A DNA stretch of 64,000 bases from Lojkania enalia (GCA_010094045.1 ML986592.1:203213-267212); one strand, 5' to 3'; shown: positions 47,132 to 57,976, counted from the first letter of the stretch. The notes: generated by a model not told the origin, from the letters alone. Numbers and translations are program-made.

Positions 47132-48973
47132 GGTTGGGGGTTGTTGCGATTCGGCGGGCTGAGGTGCAGGCTGAGGTGCAGGCTCGTCGAAGAGGACATC
47201 GTGAACGCTGCGCGCAATGGCTTAATAATCGCCGCTTCGGTGAAAGAGAGAGAGAGAGAGCAAGAGGAGGGTGGAAAGTGTGGCGCAGGTAAAGTGAAAG
47301 GCGCACTCACCCATTAGCCTTGGCGTCAAGTGCCATCGCGCCCACAGATGGCAACGACGCTCCCTTGACCTCCAACGGGACTTTGTCGAGGGCAGGCGAG
47401 GTCATCACTGCCATAAGGCCATGAACGTGACAGCAGTGATGGATGCCAAGCGTGTGATTATTTATATATTTATTTGTTTGCGCGACGGCAGCGCGCCAAG
47501 CCTCGAGAAAGCTGCTAATCGATCTGCAGCTAGTCAGTGGTGAACGAGCGCACGCGACAGAAGGCGCTAAAGATAACGGACGTGACTATGCGGGCGTACG
47601 CGGTGACGGTTATTGAATATTGCGAAGAGGCGCCGAGTGAGTTGTAGTGAGGTCTGCGGGTGACGGTGTGGCTGAGTGAAGGTGTTTTGCGAAAAATGCA
47701 AACGAGGGGCAGGCCAGGCAAAGGATATATATGGTGCGGCGGCTGAAACGCCTTTGTACTCACGTGATGCGAGGGTGGCGAGGCAGTCAAAGAACGCGCG
47801 CAGATGACTCAGAAGGCAAATGCAACCCGCCGACGCGTTCTGGTGTTGCGAGAAGAGTCTCCGAGAGAAATGCGCGCACGCACACACACAGGAAGGCTAC
47901 TACTGCAGAGGGTCGAACATATGATTTGTATGGTATGCGCGGGAGAGCTGGGCGAGAACCGACGCGCAAACAATTGTGGATGCGGCGGCGGGAGCGTACG
48001 GATACGTGGTGATGACGAGCGGATATGCGCTGCGCGAGACGGCGGCCAGTAGGGTGGCTAGCGGCAGCAGTAGGAGGAACAGCCGTAAAGGCGGTGGAAG
48101 AGGGTCCAAAATGCTATTTTATTTCAATCTTGCGACGCCTGCTACAAAAAAAGTTGCCAGCCGCTGCAGGGCGGGGCAGGGCTGGGGGCCGTTGACCGAC
48201 GGGCCTGCTGGGTGAGCGTCTGTATATAGGCGTGTAGGTATAGCAAGGACCAGTAGCGAGGAGCTCCGAGGCGGGGGGCGGTTGACGGGCGAGTAAGGGA
48301 GGCTGATCCGGAGCAGGCTATGACGGGCGGCGACGGGCGAGTAATGGGCAAGGGATGGGTGATCCGGAGCGAGATCGGGGGGAAAGCAGCAGCAACAAGA
48401 GCAAAGTCGACAGGAGGGCGGGCGCGCCCGTTTAATACACTTCCCGACTACCGACGCCCGCCAAGCCTGACCACCCCCTATTCTGCGACACTAGGGCGGC
48501 ACCAGCTACGTCACGTGGGCGCCGCCGCAGAAAGCACCTAGGCATGGAACTCCCCTCCACCAGACCAGCACCCGGCCCGCCCGCTGCAACCGCCGTCCCG
48601 CACATCGCCACACTGTGCGTGCGCGCTGCTGTCTCCACCGTCTGCCTGCAGTGTTGCGCATCATCATTAGAACGACCAAAGATTATACCTTGGGGAGATG
48701 CGCCAAGTTACTAATACTATAGCCATATGTAGCCGGTGCGCAGGTCGACCGCAACAGGGATCTGGGGTCGGGGCACTAGCGCGCCGCTAGTGGTCTCCAC
48801 ACGAGGCAGGCCAAACTTTTTGAATTTTTTTCCTCTCGCTGCCTCGATTGGGCTACTAGTAGCACCTCGATACACACAACGTAACATACTTGTACCTCTC
48901 TCCTCCGAGCAGCAGAACATCACCCCTCCTCTGACCCAGGGTTATTACAGCTCATCGCTCCGGCCGACGCTGC
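47132..48973. other. divergent intergenic region between BET gene and Utp5
   Basis: GC-rich promoter-like sequence for two divergent genes, including a GA-repeat (47239-47260). Many frames exist on both strands because the region is GC-rich with few stops; none has protein character. Confidence 0.6.
48284..48370. repeat. imperfect direct repeat in the BET/Utp5 intergenic region
   Basis: GACGGGCGAGTAAGGG...TGATCCGGAGC (48284-48314) recurs as GACGGGCGAGTAATGG...TGATCCGGAGC (48332-48370), the second copy carrying a few extra bases. Possibly two promoter elements. Confidence 0.7.
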
Positions 48974-50425
48974 ATGAGCATGCCCGCTCCTATAGCCTCG
49001 CACGTGGGGGGGCCGGGCAAGGCCTCTCGACTCGTCCGCGACTCCCGTCCGCCCGCCAAAAAGACGAAGCTCTCCCAGCCACCGACCGCATCGCCGCCGC
49101 CGCAGCAGCAGAACGGCCTCAAGTCCCTAATCAATGGCGCACCCGGCAAGAAGCCCGCCGTGGCTGCCAAAGTCAACGGCGTTAAGAATAATGCCCAGAA
49201 AGAGACAGTGGACGACGCGACCGCCGTGGTGGGTGGGGGACTGGCCGGTCATGGTGACGTCGACATCCCCATGGCCGACGCCCCCGCTGCCGAGGAGGTC
49301 ATCGAAATTAGCAGCGGCGAAGACGAGAGCGAGTTCTCGAGCGAAGCAGACAATGACGAGGAGGACGGAGGAGAGGAAGAAGGGAAGATAGACAGGGGTG
49401 TACAGCAAAATGCCTCCGCCGTGAACGGCGATGCGCAGGAAGAGAACCAGTCGCTATATGACGCCGCAGAGCCGGAGGAGTTGTCATTCGGAGAAAAACT
49501 CCAAGCGCAGGATCCGGAACAGGTGGCGCCGCACATCGTCGATGTAGAATCCGCTTTTATAGGCCCCAACGGAGACACGAGAGCTTTGGCGCTTGCAGCC
49601 GGAAACCGACCACTCACCACCCCGTCCGCATCGTCCCTCGGGACCGTCCTTACTCAAGCCCTCCGAACCAACGATCGAGAACTCCTAGAATCCTGTCTCC
49701 GCGAAGTCGACGTCGACACCATCTACGCGACCGTCGAACGCCTGCCCTCTCCCCTTGTTGGGAACCTCCTCCAGAAACTCGCAGAGCACATTCACAGGAA
49801 ACCCGGGCGTGCAGGAATGTTGATGATATGGGTGCAGTGGTCGCTCGCAGCCCACGGCGGGTACCTGGCGAGCCAACCGCAGTTGGTCAAGCAGCTTGCG
49901 ACACTAAATAAGGTGTTGAAGGAACGAGCCGGCGGTCTTCAACCACTGCTGTCGCTAAAGGGCCGGCTTGATATGCTCCACGCGCAACTAGAGCTACGGA
50001 GGAGAAACCAAAAGAGGGCTGCAGATGATGAAGAAGAGGAGGCAATAATATACGTAGAAGGTGAAGACGATGTCTCGTCAGAGGACGGAGGCGACCAATC
50101 TTCCGTCGACAGCGGTGATGTTCCGACGAGCCTGCGCAAACGGTTACGAGGCGGTTCGGCTGAAAGCGGGGACGAAAGCTCGGCGGATGAGATGCCCGCC
50201 ACAATGGAAATGGACGATATTGAATCGGATGAGGGGAGCGAGGATTCCGAGGACATGGTTGATGATGAAGCTGAAGAGACGGACAATGACACGGGCGACG
50301 ATCTATCCGAGCCAACCAGTGACGACGACCTAGAAGGGCTGGAGGATGGATCAGGTAGTGAGGAAGAATTGAGGCCAGCAAGACGCTCTACAATCGGACG
50401 TGCCGGGCTCTCGAGACGGCATTGA
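48974..50425 (+). CDS. Utp5-like small-subunit processome protein (Utp12 domain)
   Basis: Component of the t-UTP/UTP-A complex of the 90S pre-ribosome, needed for 18S rRNA production in the nucleolus (family knowledge). 483 residues from the ATG at 48974 (MSMPAPIASHVGG). The N-terminal half is low complexity, with a basic patch (PPAKKTKL) and an acidic Ser/Glu/Asp tract (SSGEDESEF). The Utp12 domain lies at about 222-345: LGTVLTQALRTNDRELLESC, LPSPLVGNLLQKLAEHI, WVQWSLAAHGGYL, LLSLKGRLDMLHAQLELR. The tail is long and acidic, as in many nucleolar proteins. The WD40 half of human WDR43 is absent, as usual for fungal Utp5-type entries. No intron is needed. Confidence 0.85.
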   Translation: MSMPAPIASHVGGPGKASRLVRDSRPPAKKTKLSQPPTASPPPQQQNGLKSLINGAPGKKPAVAAKVNGVKNNAQKETVDDATAVVGGGLAGHGDVDIPMADAPAAEEVIEISSGEDESEFSSEADNDEEDGGEEEGKIDRGVQQNASAVNGDAQEENQSLYDAAEPEELSFGEKLQAQDPEQVAPHIVDVESAFIGPNGDTRALALAAGNRPLTTPSASSLGTVLTQALRTNDRELLESCLREVDVDTIYATVERLPSPLVGNLLQKLAEHIHRKPGRAGMLMIWVQWSLAAHGGYLASQPQLVKQLATLNKVLKERAGGLQPLLSLKGRLDMLHAQLELRRRNQKRAADDEEEEAIIYVEGEDDVSSEDGGDQSSVDSGDVPTSLRKRLRGGSAESGDESSADEMPATMEMDDIESDEGSEDSEDMVDDEAEETDNDTGDDLSEPTSDDDLEGLEDGSGSEEELRPARRSTIGRAGLSRRH

Positions 50426-51169
50426 TATACTCTACTAGTCATTAAAGCCCCGTTTCTTGCAGGAGCATGTCTAGCACCAATAGGAGCAGGAAAGAAAGTT
50501 TATTTCACGTATACTAGCTCAATTAAGAAGGAATTGGTGTCATTTGTTGCTTGCATTTTGGGAAAGTAAAGGGTGCCAAGTCGCATCGAGATATACATGC
50601 GAGTGGGCATCGATATCCTGGCCGTTTTTTCTTCTGTGGTACGTTGGATGGAGAAATTCTCTATATGATTTGATATCTTCTACTAACACTTACCTTTCGA
50701 AGTATGTGTCTTATCTAGTTTCTATTGCATAGCGTTGGAATGATAGACGATTTTTGCATGTTGCTGCGCTGGAGACGGCCTTACTTTTTCTCTTCCTTCA
50801 TCATAGGTCTTGATTGGATACGCGCACTCAATTTGGATTAATCTTCAATCCTCGGTATCCATAGGGATGGACCTACTAGTTTACGCGTTCGATGGAGATT
50901 GACGGCATTAGGTGTATTACGTGGATGGTAGATCAGACAACGTCAGCGTGAAAGCCTAGAGATGATTCTTCCGCTTCTCATATCCATAATAACAATATGA
51001 CGTTTTGGGGTTTTCCAGAGATTGAGGAAACTTTGTTCTTATCGCCTAGGCTCTTGTTGCGTGGTTAAAATAATTGCGCAATTCTATAGTAGATGTAAAG
51101 GATAAGATGGGATGGTAAAGCCAAGCTGATTTAAGCTGCGCTCATGCATAACAACACATCCACACCCTC
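50426..51169. other. intergenic between convergent genes
   Basis: 3' flanks of Utp5 (plus) and the hypothetical gene at 51170 (minus). AT-rich, nothing else recognised. Confidence 0.6.
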
Positions 51170-52537
51170 CTACATCCTCCTCCCCGCTAGCCTCCCAATT
51201 AACAACCCCAACCCTTCCCTCGTCCAAAACACTTCAACCGCCCTCCCCTTCCTCGTCCACGGCCGAACATCCCCATCGGACACTCCCGACTCGTCGGGAA
51301 ATAGGGCCGCGAGGTTAGCGCGCCAGCTATACGGATCGGAAGCGGAGTCGTTGGTGTCGGTGGGGTGGTGGGACGGCGGCGAGCTGATTTCTTGGCCAGT
51401 GTCTACTCTTATGTCGGTTCCTGCCTTGACTTTTTCTCCTTGACCAGCATTCGTTTCTGCACTTATATTCGCATTGGAATCTGTGGGTGAAGACGACGTC
51501 CCCATCGTATGCACCTGTTGCATGGAGAAATGAGTCATGTAGGCGACCGGACCCCTGGTCCTCGAGCGCTGGAGGGCTTTTCTTGAGGGTCGGGGTTTTA
51601 TTTGATGTTTTGGGGTTGGGGTTGGGGTTGGGGTTGGGGTTGTGGAGGAATTGCGAGTGGGAGTGGGAATGATATTGGGATTAGAGGGGGCGATGAAGAG
51701 TTTTTGTGGGTGCTGCTGGATGTAGGATGTGCCGGTCCATTGTACAGATGTGGTGGAGAGGTTTGGCAGTGAAGGGCTTGCGTGAGGTGAGGATGAGGCG
51801 GATTGTGTAATATTAGTATCTTGTTCTAAGTCGAGCTCGGATGCTAGAGAGGGCGGGATATGGCTTGTGGACCCAGAGGTTGCATCCCAATCTGAGTCCG
51901 TGTCCTCCTCCCAATCGACAAAGCGAAGAATTATACCCCAGTATAGTGCAGGGATGTTGAGTTCTGCCGGTAGATGCTGTCCGTCTTGCGCCTCGCCGAT
52001 GAGACTGAGAATTCTAGATACGTAGGCGTCGAGACGATGGTATGGGGCCTCTAGATTTGGGGCGATGTATATGGCGTGACGGCGCGCATCAAAACTTCGA
52101 GATAGCTGAGAGGTTTTATGGGGAGGCGTTGAAGTGAATGGGATGATTGCGTCCAGGGAAGAGGAGTGAGTAAAAGGGAGCTGAGAGACTTGGCGATGTG
52201 GGAATATCGGTGCTGGCGTTATAAGGTTCGAACGAGCGTATTCGTAGTCGGCAGTATCCGGCACTTCCGCATCTCGAGACGAAAACGAATTCTGAGCTCC
52301 AATTGGCAATAGTTGAGGGCCCCGGCCAGCAGGTTCAACAGGCCATTTCCTGTGTTCCATCACCGAATTCATAAAAGTCCACGATACTAAAAGATTATCA
52401 TTCATGGCACGAACGGATGCATAAGGTCCCCTCTGGACGACAGCCACACCTTCTATATTCACAGAGGTGTCCACTACCGGAGCATTCACTGTGCAAGCCG
52501 GACAGTATCGAGCTGGATCCCTTTTGCGCAACGGCAT
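51170..52537 (-). CDS. hypothetical low-complexity protein
   Basis: I do not recognise this 455-residue protein. It is open from the ATG at 52537 (MPLRKRDPARYCPACTV) to the stop at 51170 without introns. An N-terminal C-x-x-C (CPAC) follows a basic start. The best structured part is about residues 150-215 (APYHRLDAYVSRILSLIGEA, LPAELNIPALYWGIILRFVD), which looks helical. The rest is rich in Ser, Thr and Pro, with a TPTPTPTP run encoded by a hexamer repeat, then a short basic stretch (SRKALQRSRTRG). The C-terminus (VEVFWTREGLGLLIGRLAGR) looks ordered. The length and coherent ends argue for a real fungal-specific gene. Confidence 0.65.
   Translation of the reverse strand: MPLRKRDPARYCPACTVNAPVVDTSVNIEGVAVVQRGPYASVRAMNDNLLVSWTFMNSVMEHRKWPVEPAGRGPQLLPIGAQNSFSSRDAEVPDTADYEYARSNLITPAPIFPHRQVSQLPFTHSSSLDAIIPFTSTPPHKTSQLSRSFDARRHAIYIAPNLEAPYHRLDAYVSRILSLIGEAQDGQHLPAELNIPALYWGIILRFVDWEEDTDSDWDATSGSTSHIPPSLASELDLEQDTNITQSASSSPHASPSLPNLSTTSVQWTGTSYIQQHPQKLFIAPSNPNIIPTPTRNSSTTPTPTPTPTPKHQIKPRPSRKALQRSRTRGPVAYMTHFSMQQVHTMGTSSSPTDSNANISAETNAGQGEKVKAGTDIRVDTGQEISSPPSHHPTDTNDSASDPYSWRANLAALFPDESGVSDGDVRPWTRKGRAVEVFWTREGLGLLIGRLAGRRM
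51611..51642. repeat. GGGGTT hexamer tandem repeat inside the hypothetical gene
   Basis: About five TGGGGT-type hexamers in a row. On the coding strand they encode alternating Pro and Thr. The unit is telomere-like in composition but in frame, so it is treated as coding. Confidence 0.9.
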
Positions 52538-53013
52538 ATCGCATAGAAATCGTAGGCATTAAGATTGGTAAAGACTAAAATAGATGTGGGAAGTAGTAAG
52601 CAGGTTGAAGATTGCGGTACTTAGATCTATGTTCTATGAGTATTATGAGTTCACAATGAGGGAGATTGGGGCTTGGGTAGTAAATGTAGGATTGTTTGCC
52701 GAGAGTCATAAGTGTATACTCAGGATGTATTTCACAATGCATGATCACAAAACGTAGTAGATTACAATTTAACTAATTGATATCTAAGTCATAGATCTCC
52801 CAGGTTTCAGAACCCTTTCTACCTGAAAATGCCTTTACAACGAAGGGATATATAAATTAGAACAAGCTAGTTGGGATTTCAACCAAATATCTCGGTGACG
52901 CCTAGCACCAAAGCCAATAGCACTCACATTTCTTATACACGAGCATTAAAGGCGCAAATCACCTATTATTCCTAATAAAGATGCGTAGCTCTATTCATAT
53001 TCCCAAATTCGCA
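52538..53013. other. intergenic, nothing recognised
   Basis: 5' flank of the hypothetical gene. AT-rich, no frame of note. Confidence 0.5.
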
Positions 53014-53699
53014 CTAAAAATCATCGATATCATCGAACACGCTAGCCTCCGTCTCCTCATCCGCAGCACTTTCTCCGTTCTTCGAAGACTCCAACCGCAA
53101 GGTTCCCAAACTCCTCACAGACTATGCGCGCCGAAGCATCATTCCTAAGCTATTCGCCGCTAGGCTCTCTGGCCGTCGAAATCTTGCTACAAACCGGCGT
53201 ATACGAAGTTTTGATGATTTTGTCGACCGACGGACACGAGTCACTGTCTTCATTATCAAAAGCACCAGAAGCGGCCTCTAACGAGTCGATAATATTAATA
53301 TAGCTTTTCCTTCCCTGCACTATCTGTTCCCAGCTAGTTGCGGGATATTTTCCTAGCGTTTGATTGAATGCGATCTTGCTGTCATCTTACTCACATTGAG
53401 GCGTCTTAGGGGATAGACATTTGGCTTTTGTCGGCGACTGAAACCTTCTTTTCAGCTAAAAGGCGGATTCGTACGCTCTCGTTGTCCCGCGTCCCGATGG
53501 ATGGGATGTGTGCGGGCAGCTAGTCTTCGGAGTTGGGTGGGATATGGGCTGTTTCGGCATAGCAGGGGCACCCTGCGTGTAGGTAGAAGTGACCTGACAC
53601 TGTGCGGGGAGGAATGGAATGGGCGAGCCCCGGGACGATTTGGTGGCCGTTTAGGTCGAGGACGTGTATGAGGACGTAGTTGCGGGAGCAAAGCGGCAT
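53014..53699 (-). pseudogene. unrecognised pseudogene with acidic tail
   Basis: The minus strand has protein-like translation broken by stops and frame changes. From the ATG at 53699 it reads MPLCSRNYVLIHVLDLNGHQ and HFYLHAGCPCYAETAHIPPN, then a TAG near 53519. Another frame continues with RRFQSPTKAKCLSPKTPQ, a TAA near 53390, then YPATSWEQIVQGRKSYINI and SGAFDNEDSDSCPSVDKII. A third frame ends in SAADEETEASVFDDIDDF before the stop at 53014. A GTGAGT/CTAG pair near 53396-53355 could be an intron but does not rescue the frame. No family was recognised. The consistent protein character over 680 bp makes chance unlikely. Confidence 0.5.
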
Positions 53700-54143
53700 G
53701 GCTATTTTCTGCGCTTGTGGAGCTTTTTGGAGTCTGCTTGATTTTTTTTTTCTTCCTTCACGGATTGTCTATGAACCTTGGGGTATTAAATTTTTGGCAT
53801 TAACACATCGTTTTGAAGTGCTCACAATGCATAGTTATTTGCATTGTCAAGGGCGTCTTGACGAATGGAATCAAGTAGATAGAACGTGAGGATACTGATT
53901 CCATGAAGACTAATATAGAAATCAGCCTATTTTACGGCTTGTTAGAAAGAAAATATATATATATTTAATGTCGAGAATGTGTCATAGAAGACCGCTTAGT
54001 CCTACTGCATAGATAACTCGTAGGAGCCACGGGGATCGTAGATGCTTCACTGTAAGCTTATTATGGTTGTCTCGGGCATGTTGAAGCCGCCAATCCGATT
54101 GATGCATATTATATTTGGAACATCATATATGGTATGAGACTAG
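53700..54143. other. intergenic, nothing recognised
   Basis: AT-rich spacer between two minus-strand pseudogenes. No frames of note. Confidence 0.5.
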
Positions 54144-54976
54144 TTACCAAAGAGGGTCTGGATTCAAGTAGATAAAAGGACTACTAAAGTCCCTTTCTAC
54201 GTGCCAAGAAATATAAGGGCATGTTAACTTTACGCAACTCAAAATCTTTATACAAGTTCTCATATTCGGCTTTATATTCATCCAATTCGGCTCTTCCCTA
54301 TTAAAGAGATCTCTCATTAGGCAGCGAGTTGGGTTGAATACGAGTGCCGACATATATGTCTGAAGAGGACTTTTCTCTATTGACACTTAATGATATATGA
54401 TAAACCGATGCGCATCGCAAATGGGTTCGATTAATATAGACGCATTTGCTCATCCCTAGGTCAAATCAGCATCTATACATAATATCGCAATCTTAAGATT
54501 AACTGTAATAGAGCCTCGAATTCCGCTATTGAAAGTCTTGGAACATCCAACCGCGTTGGAACCATCTACTCCTCCGAATATCCGGTTCCCACTACTACAT
54601 ATTTATTTCGTTATTAGGTTCAGAAGGGCTAGGGACATCCGATAAATGGACGTAACGTCGAGTTCGCGTTGCGGTGCCATCGAAACATGGAGCCAATTGC
54701 CCGCGACAGCTAGACATAATTGGCCTTGTCGGCGCAACAGGCGTCAATCCAAAAGTATTCCAAGCCGTTTTACCTAGCTTATTCTCCACAGAAGTGAATC
54801 ATCTTATAGCCAGGCTTATACTTGCCAGTGTCACCTGTCAGGTCTTCGAGGGTGGCTTCCTCGGTGTCTGACCCACATGTTTGTGAAAGTACAGCATAGG
54901 GGGGAATTGTATTATGGCCAGTAAAGTCCTTAGTAAGGCTGAACCCGCCAATGCCGCTGCGTAGCAGAAGACGCAT
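54144..54976 (-). pseudogene. HET-NACHT-type fungal NLR, gutted remnant
   Basis: The minus strand from the ATG at 54976 reads MRLLLRSGIGGF, IPPYAVLSQTCGSD and KYKPGYKMIHFCGE. After a shift it reads GLEYFWIDACCADKANYV, TAG, then LSRAIGSMFRWHRNA, a shift to RRYVHLSDVPSPS, and finally SRWFQRGWMFQDF. These are the successive blocks of the HET domain type with MRLL...YAILSHTWG, DYVWIDTCCI, L.EAINSMFRWY, CYVYLSDV and SRWF.RGWTLQE. Further along the same strand (54386-54144) comes EKSPLQTYMSALVFNPTRC followed by LFNREEPNWMNIKP, the linker that precedes WD40 repeats in NACHT-WD40 proteins. The NACHT NTPase between them and the WD40 repeats after are gone. The copy is non-functional. Confidence 0.75.
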
Positions 54977-56510
54977 TTCTTTGCGGGGGGAGTTTTGATG
55001 GGCGCATGTGGTAGGAATAGGGTCTAGGAGGCTCAGCCGCAACAGCCTAAGTGAGGAGATGAGTGTAGCAACTCTTTGAAAGCGTATTCCTAGCTATCAA
55101 GATTAGTACGCATACAGGAAAATAAGATGCTGGGTTATACCGAAGAAAGTAAGACAGTTCGTGCCTTAGTCTATCTTTCGTTGTGTAAGAAACTCGGCTC
55201 GTGGGGTATGTTTGATTGCACAGCCTATAGTATGGCAGCGGCCAGGCTTCAGCAGAAGGCAAACTTGCAAGTGACTTAGCTAAATATGCTTAATCTTAGA
55301 AAGTGGAAAAACGCCTTGATCACGATAGTAGGGAGGAGAACGGTCCAGGACGGTTGACCAGCTCCTACCAGAGGTTTTGTGAGGTGGCGAATTCTGTAGC
55401 TATTTTCAGAGAGTTGAGGTATGGCTAAGGTTAAGTTAGACCGCAACGCTGCGGGGGCTGACATTGGCCCGCTTGCCAAGACTCTGCATAGCTGTACGCT
55501 TGGAGATCTATTACGCTACGAAGGTAACGTTTCTCCACTCTCATGTTGGGGTATCTATAGCACTGTACTTGTTTAATAATGAGCGTTCCATAGCTTTGGC
55601 GACACATCATAGCCAGTAGCAATGCGATTAGACGTAATCAGGCTCCCAAAGATATCTGAAACACTTTGTTGCCTTACCGCGTCTTTTTAAGGTACCAATA
55701 TGTAATATGGTAGAATAGAAATGGAACCGTGGACTCGATAATATGGTCTACACGCAATTTCGGAATAATTTTGCTGAGATACGCCTTCTAAAAATGTTAC
55801 CACATCATAACCCAAGCTCTTATCCCTTCTTCCGGCTCTGTCGGGTTCTATTAGACTAGGGACTAACATTTTAGACAACTATGCTTTAGGGGACCATAAA
55901 TACCCGTATGAAAGTGAATGGCCTTTTTGTCCTTGTTGCGGAAATCCTGTGCAAAATCCTGGCGGTCCGTGTTGCTTGCTTTCACCGAGCGATAGGAAAA
56001 TTTTTTCTAGCGCCATTTTCCAATTCATTTCTTTGGGTGGACGAAATAACGTAATTAATTCTAGCCAATCGTTCTCATTGTTCTTTTACCATTTGTTCCC
56101 ATCATGCTGTCATGAACTGCCCCCCTTCTACATAGTCATATGTACGCTATGCCCGCCTTATCCTCACTGCTCTTCACATCATTCTCACTGAAAACAAACC
56201 AGAAAAGATATGAGGCTAGTTACACCAAATAGCCTGCTGAAACAAAATCTAGGGTCTGAATCCAAATCTCTAACCCAAATCTCCAACCCAAATCTCCCCT
56301 ATTCGTATTTGCTCCCCTCACTGATTCTTCAACTCAGGTTCCTTTCCTCTACTCCAACAGCCTAAAAAGGTAAACTTTCCCTGTAGGTGTTCGCGCTTAC
56401 ACATTCTAATCTCAGAACTAAGATTTATACCCGAGACTGCCTCAACTACTTTGTCCTACATCCCTCCAACCCCAGCGTTTTTTTCCTCAGCATTGTCGTC
56501 AAAATTTACA
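54977..56510. other. intergenic, nothing recognised
   Basis: Several minus-strand frames of 60-90 codons (55276-55479, 55431-55622, 55687-55878) show no known domain. They could belong to older decayed sequence. No repeats or RNA genes seen. Confidence 0.4.
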
Positions 56511-56882
56511 ATGTCAGAACTGCAAAGTAGTGTTGGAGGTTCTCCGAATCTCCATCATGGAAAGGCTCAATTGTATTACTTCTTACTGTAATTCGGTAAT
56601 ACCAAGACGGATCCTTATATAGAACAAGATATGGTGGTGTACAACACGTCCAGCACGATGACTCCCATTACTGTCCGGTATCACGATCGTCGGACTTAGA
56701 CAAATATTACGAATAGACAACCCAAGGGGAGAAGAGAGCGCGATCAAGAAGCTGCGATTGATGCGGATGAAGTTAAAGAAATGGCAAATTTGGGAAGAGT
56801 TCTGGTTGAAGAAGGCTATATAGAAGTTAAATATTATGAGGTTGCAAAAGAGGCAGTTGTCTGGTTTATCTTTCTTACTTGA
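56511..56882 (+). pseudogene. small unrecognised gene with one internal stop
   Basis: From the ATG at 56511 (MSELQSSVGGSPNLHHGKAQ) the frame runs to a TAA near 56589, then continues in the same frame (FGNTKTDPYIEQDMVVYN) to a plausible 39-bp intron (56678-56716, GTATCA...ATAG). The second exon then reads QPKGRRERDQEAAIDADEV and EGYIEVKYYEVAKEAV to a stop at 56882, 110 residues if the stop is ignored. No family recognised. The internal TAA could also mean the true first exon lies elsewhere, with the coding part starting after it. Confidence 0.4.
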
Positions 56883-57085
56883 GTGGTTTTAATACTTCTC
56901 ATATATTACATCTCTATTTCATTTGCTTAGGCTTCTGTAGCATAGGTCGTTTAATTAGCATGCGGTTTTCGACTGGTGTTAACCTCAAAATCCTGGTCGC
57001 ATATTGCATAATTTTTGTCCGAGAGTCTTACTATTAGAAGGGATTAGACCATTCTGCAATATATAGAATTCATAATACAAGTACA

Positions 57086-57976
57086 ATGAATGATCTTCGT
57101 CTGAACAATGTAGTAGATCAACATATATCCACTCCTTCGTTCCTCAAACCAATTCGACCCATATTCCTACCTAGCATTTTTACGCTGTATCTTTACCTAT
57201 GTAATATTATTGTGATCTTACGATGCAAAGAAGTTAGACTAATAATGTCTCACCTTCAGGTCCCAGCAACCACACATGGGGCGTCCATTCGTTCCCCCGG
57301 CTTACCTGCTGAACTCCATGCGCATCTCGAGGGGCGCCAACGCATCGAATCCCTCTACGCTAGACGTACGGACACAATGAAAAATCATTATAGCACCAAT
57401 TCAACTGAATCTTCTTCAACTAGTTCGTTCAAATCCTCCTACACATCCGAAGGACAGCGCTTGTTCAGCTCGCAGATCCGTCATGCCACCCGGAAAGCTC
57501 TAGGACCGGGTTTCAATCCCGAAGGCATTGATAGTCATGAGCCATACTATGTACCAAACAAACCCAACTACTATAGCGACTATAGGAGGCTCGAGATTCC
57601 GCAGCGCTACATCGACGAATTTAATTGTCGCTGGCATGAAGACGACGAAGATAACGATGCTGATCAATTTATTGCGGATACAGTCCGTGATGCGCTATGG
57701 CGAAAGCACACGCCAGCTTATGCCTCCGAGTCATTTGATATATTAGAGATACTATCACATGTTAAGCAGTACGAGCAGGAATATGGTGTGTCGGGAGGTA
57801 AAAGAATTCCAGGGTTTAGGGAAGATCGACACAGAAATCCTGAGATATTGTTTCAGAAGGAGACGTGGGGGGAAACTGTGAATAGTGTGTTCGAGTGGGA
57901 TAGCAGCGAGGACGAGATTGAGCCAAGAGGTAAGAGGAGACCTGCAAGTGGAGCGATTAGGAAGAGAATGCGTTGA
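57086..57976 (+). CDS. hypothetical fungal protein
   Basis: I recognise no domain. The open frame of 296 codons starts at the ATG at 57086. A second ATG at 57245 (MSHLQVPATTHGASIRSPGL) is a better start, because the upstream 53 residues are hydrophobic and irregular (FTLYLYLCNIIVILR) and may be leader sequence; that gives 243 residues. It contains a Ser/Thr-rich stretch (TESSSTSSFKSSYTSEG), a Tyr-rich segment (EPYYVPNKPNYYSDYRRL), an acidic patch (WHEDDEDNDADQFI), and a basic tail (RGKRRPASGAIRKRMR) that could be a nuclear signal. It is the only undamaged frame of its size between 53 and 62 kb. Confidence 0.6.
   Translation: MNDLRLNNVVDQHISTPSFLKPIRPIFLPSIFTLYLYLCNIIVILRCKEVRLIMSHLQVPATTHGASIRSPGLPAELHAHLEGRQRIESLYARRTDTMKNHYSTNSTESSSTSSFKSSYTSEGQRLFSSQIRHATRKALGPGFNPEGIDSHEPYYVPNKPNYYSDYRRLEIPQRYIDEFNCRWHEDDEDNDADQFIADTVRDALWRKHTPAYASESFDILEILSHVKQYEQEYGVSGGKRIPGFREDRHRNPEILFQKETWGETVNSVFEWDSSEDEIEPRGKRRPASGAIRKRMR

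Noticed and set aside
47530..48109. Several overlapping 60-106 codon frames between the BET gene and Utp5
   Set aside because: GC-rich promoter region with few stops; frames on both strands overlap and none has protein character.
51611..51642. GGGGTT repeat as an interstitial telomere tract
   Set aside because: It lies in frame in a coding gene as Thr-Pro repeats and does not match the common fungal telomere unit TTAGGG.
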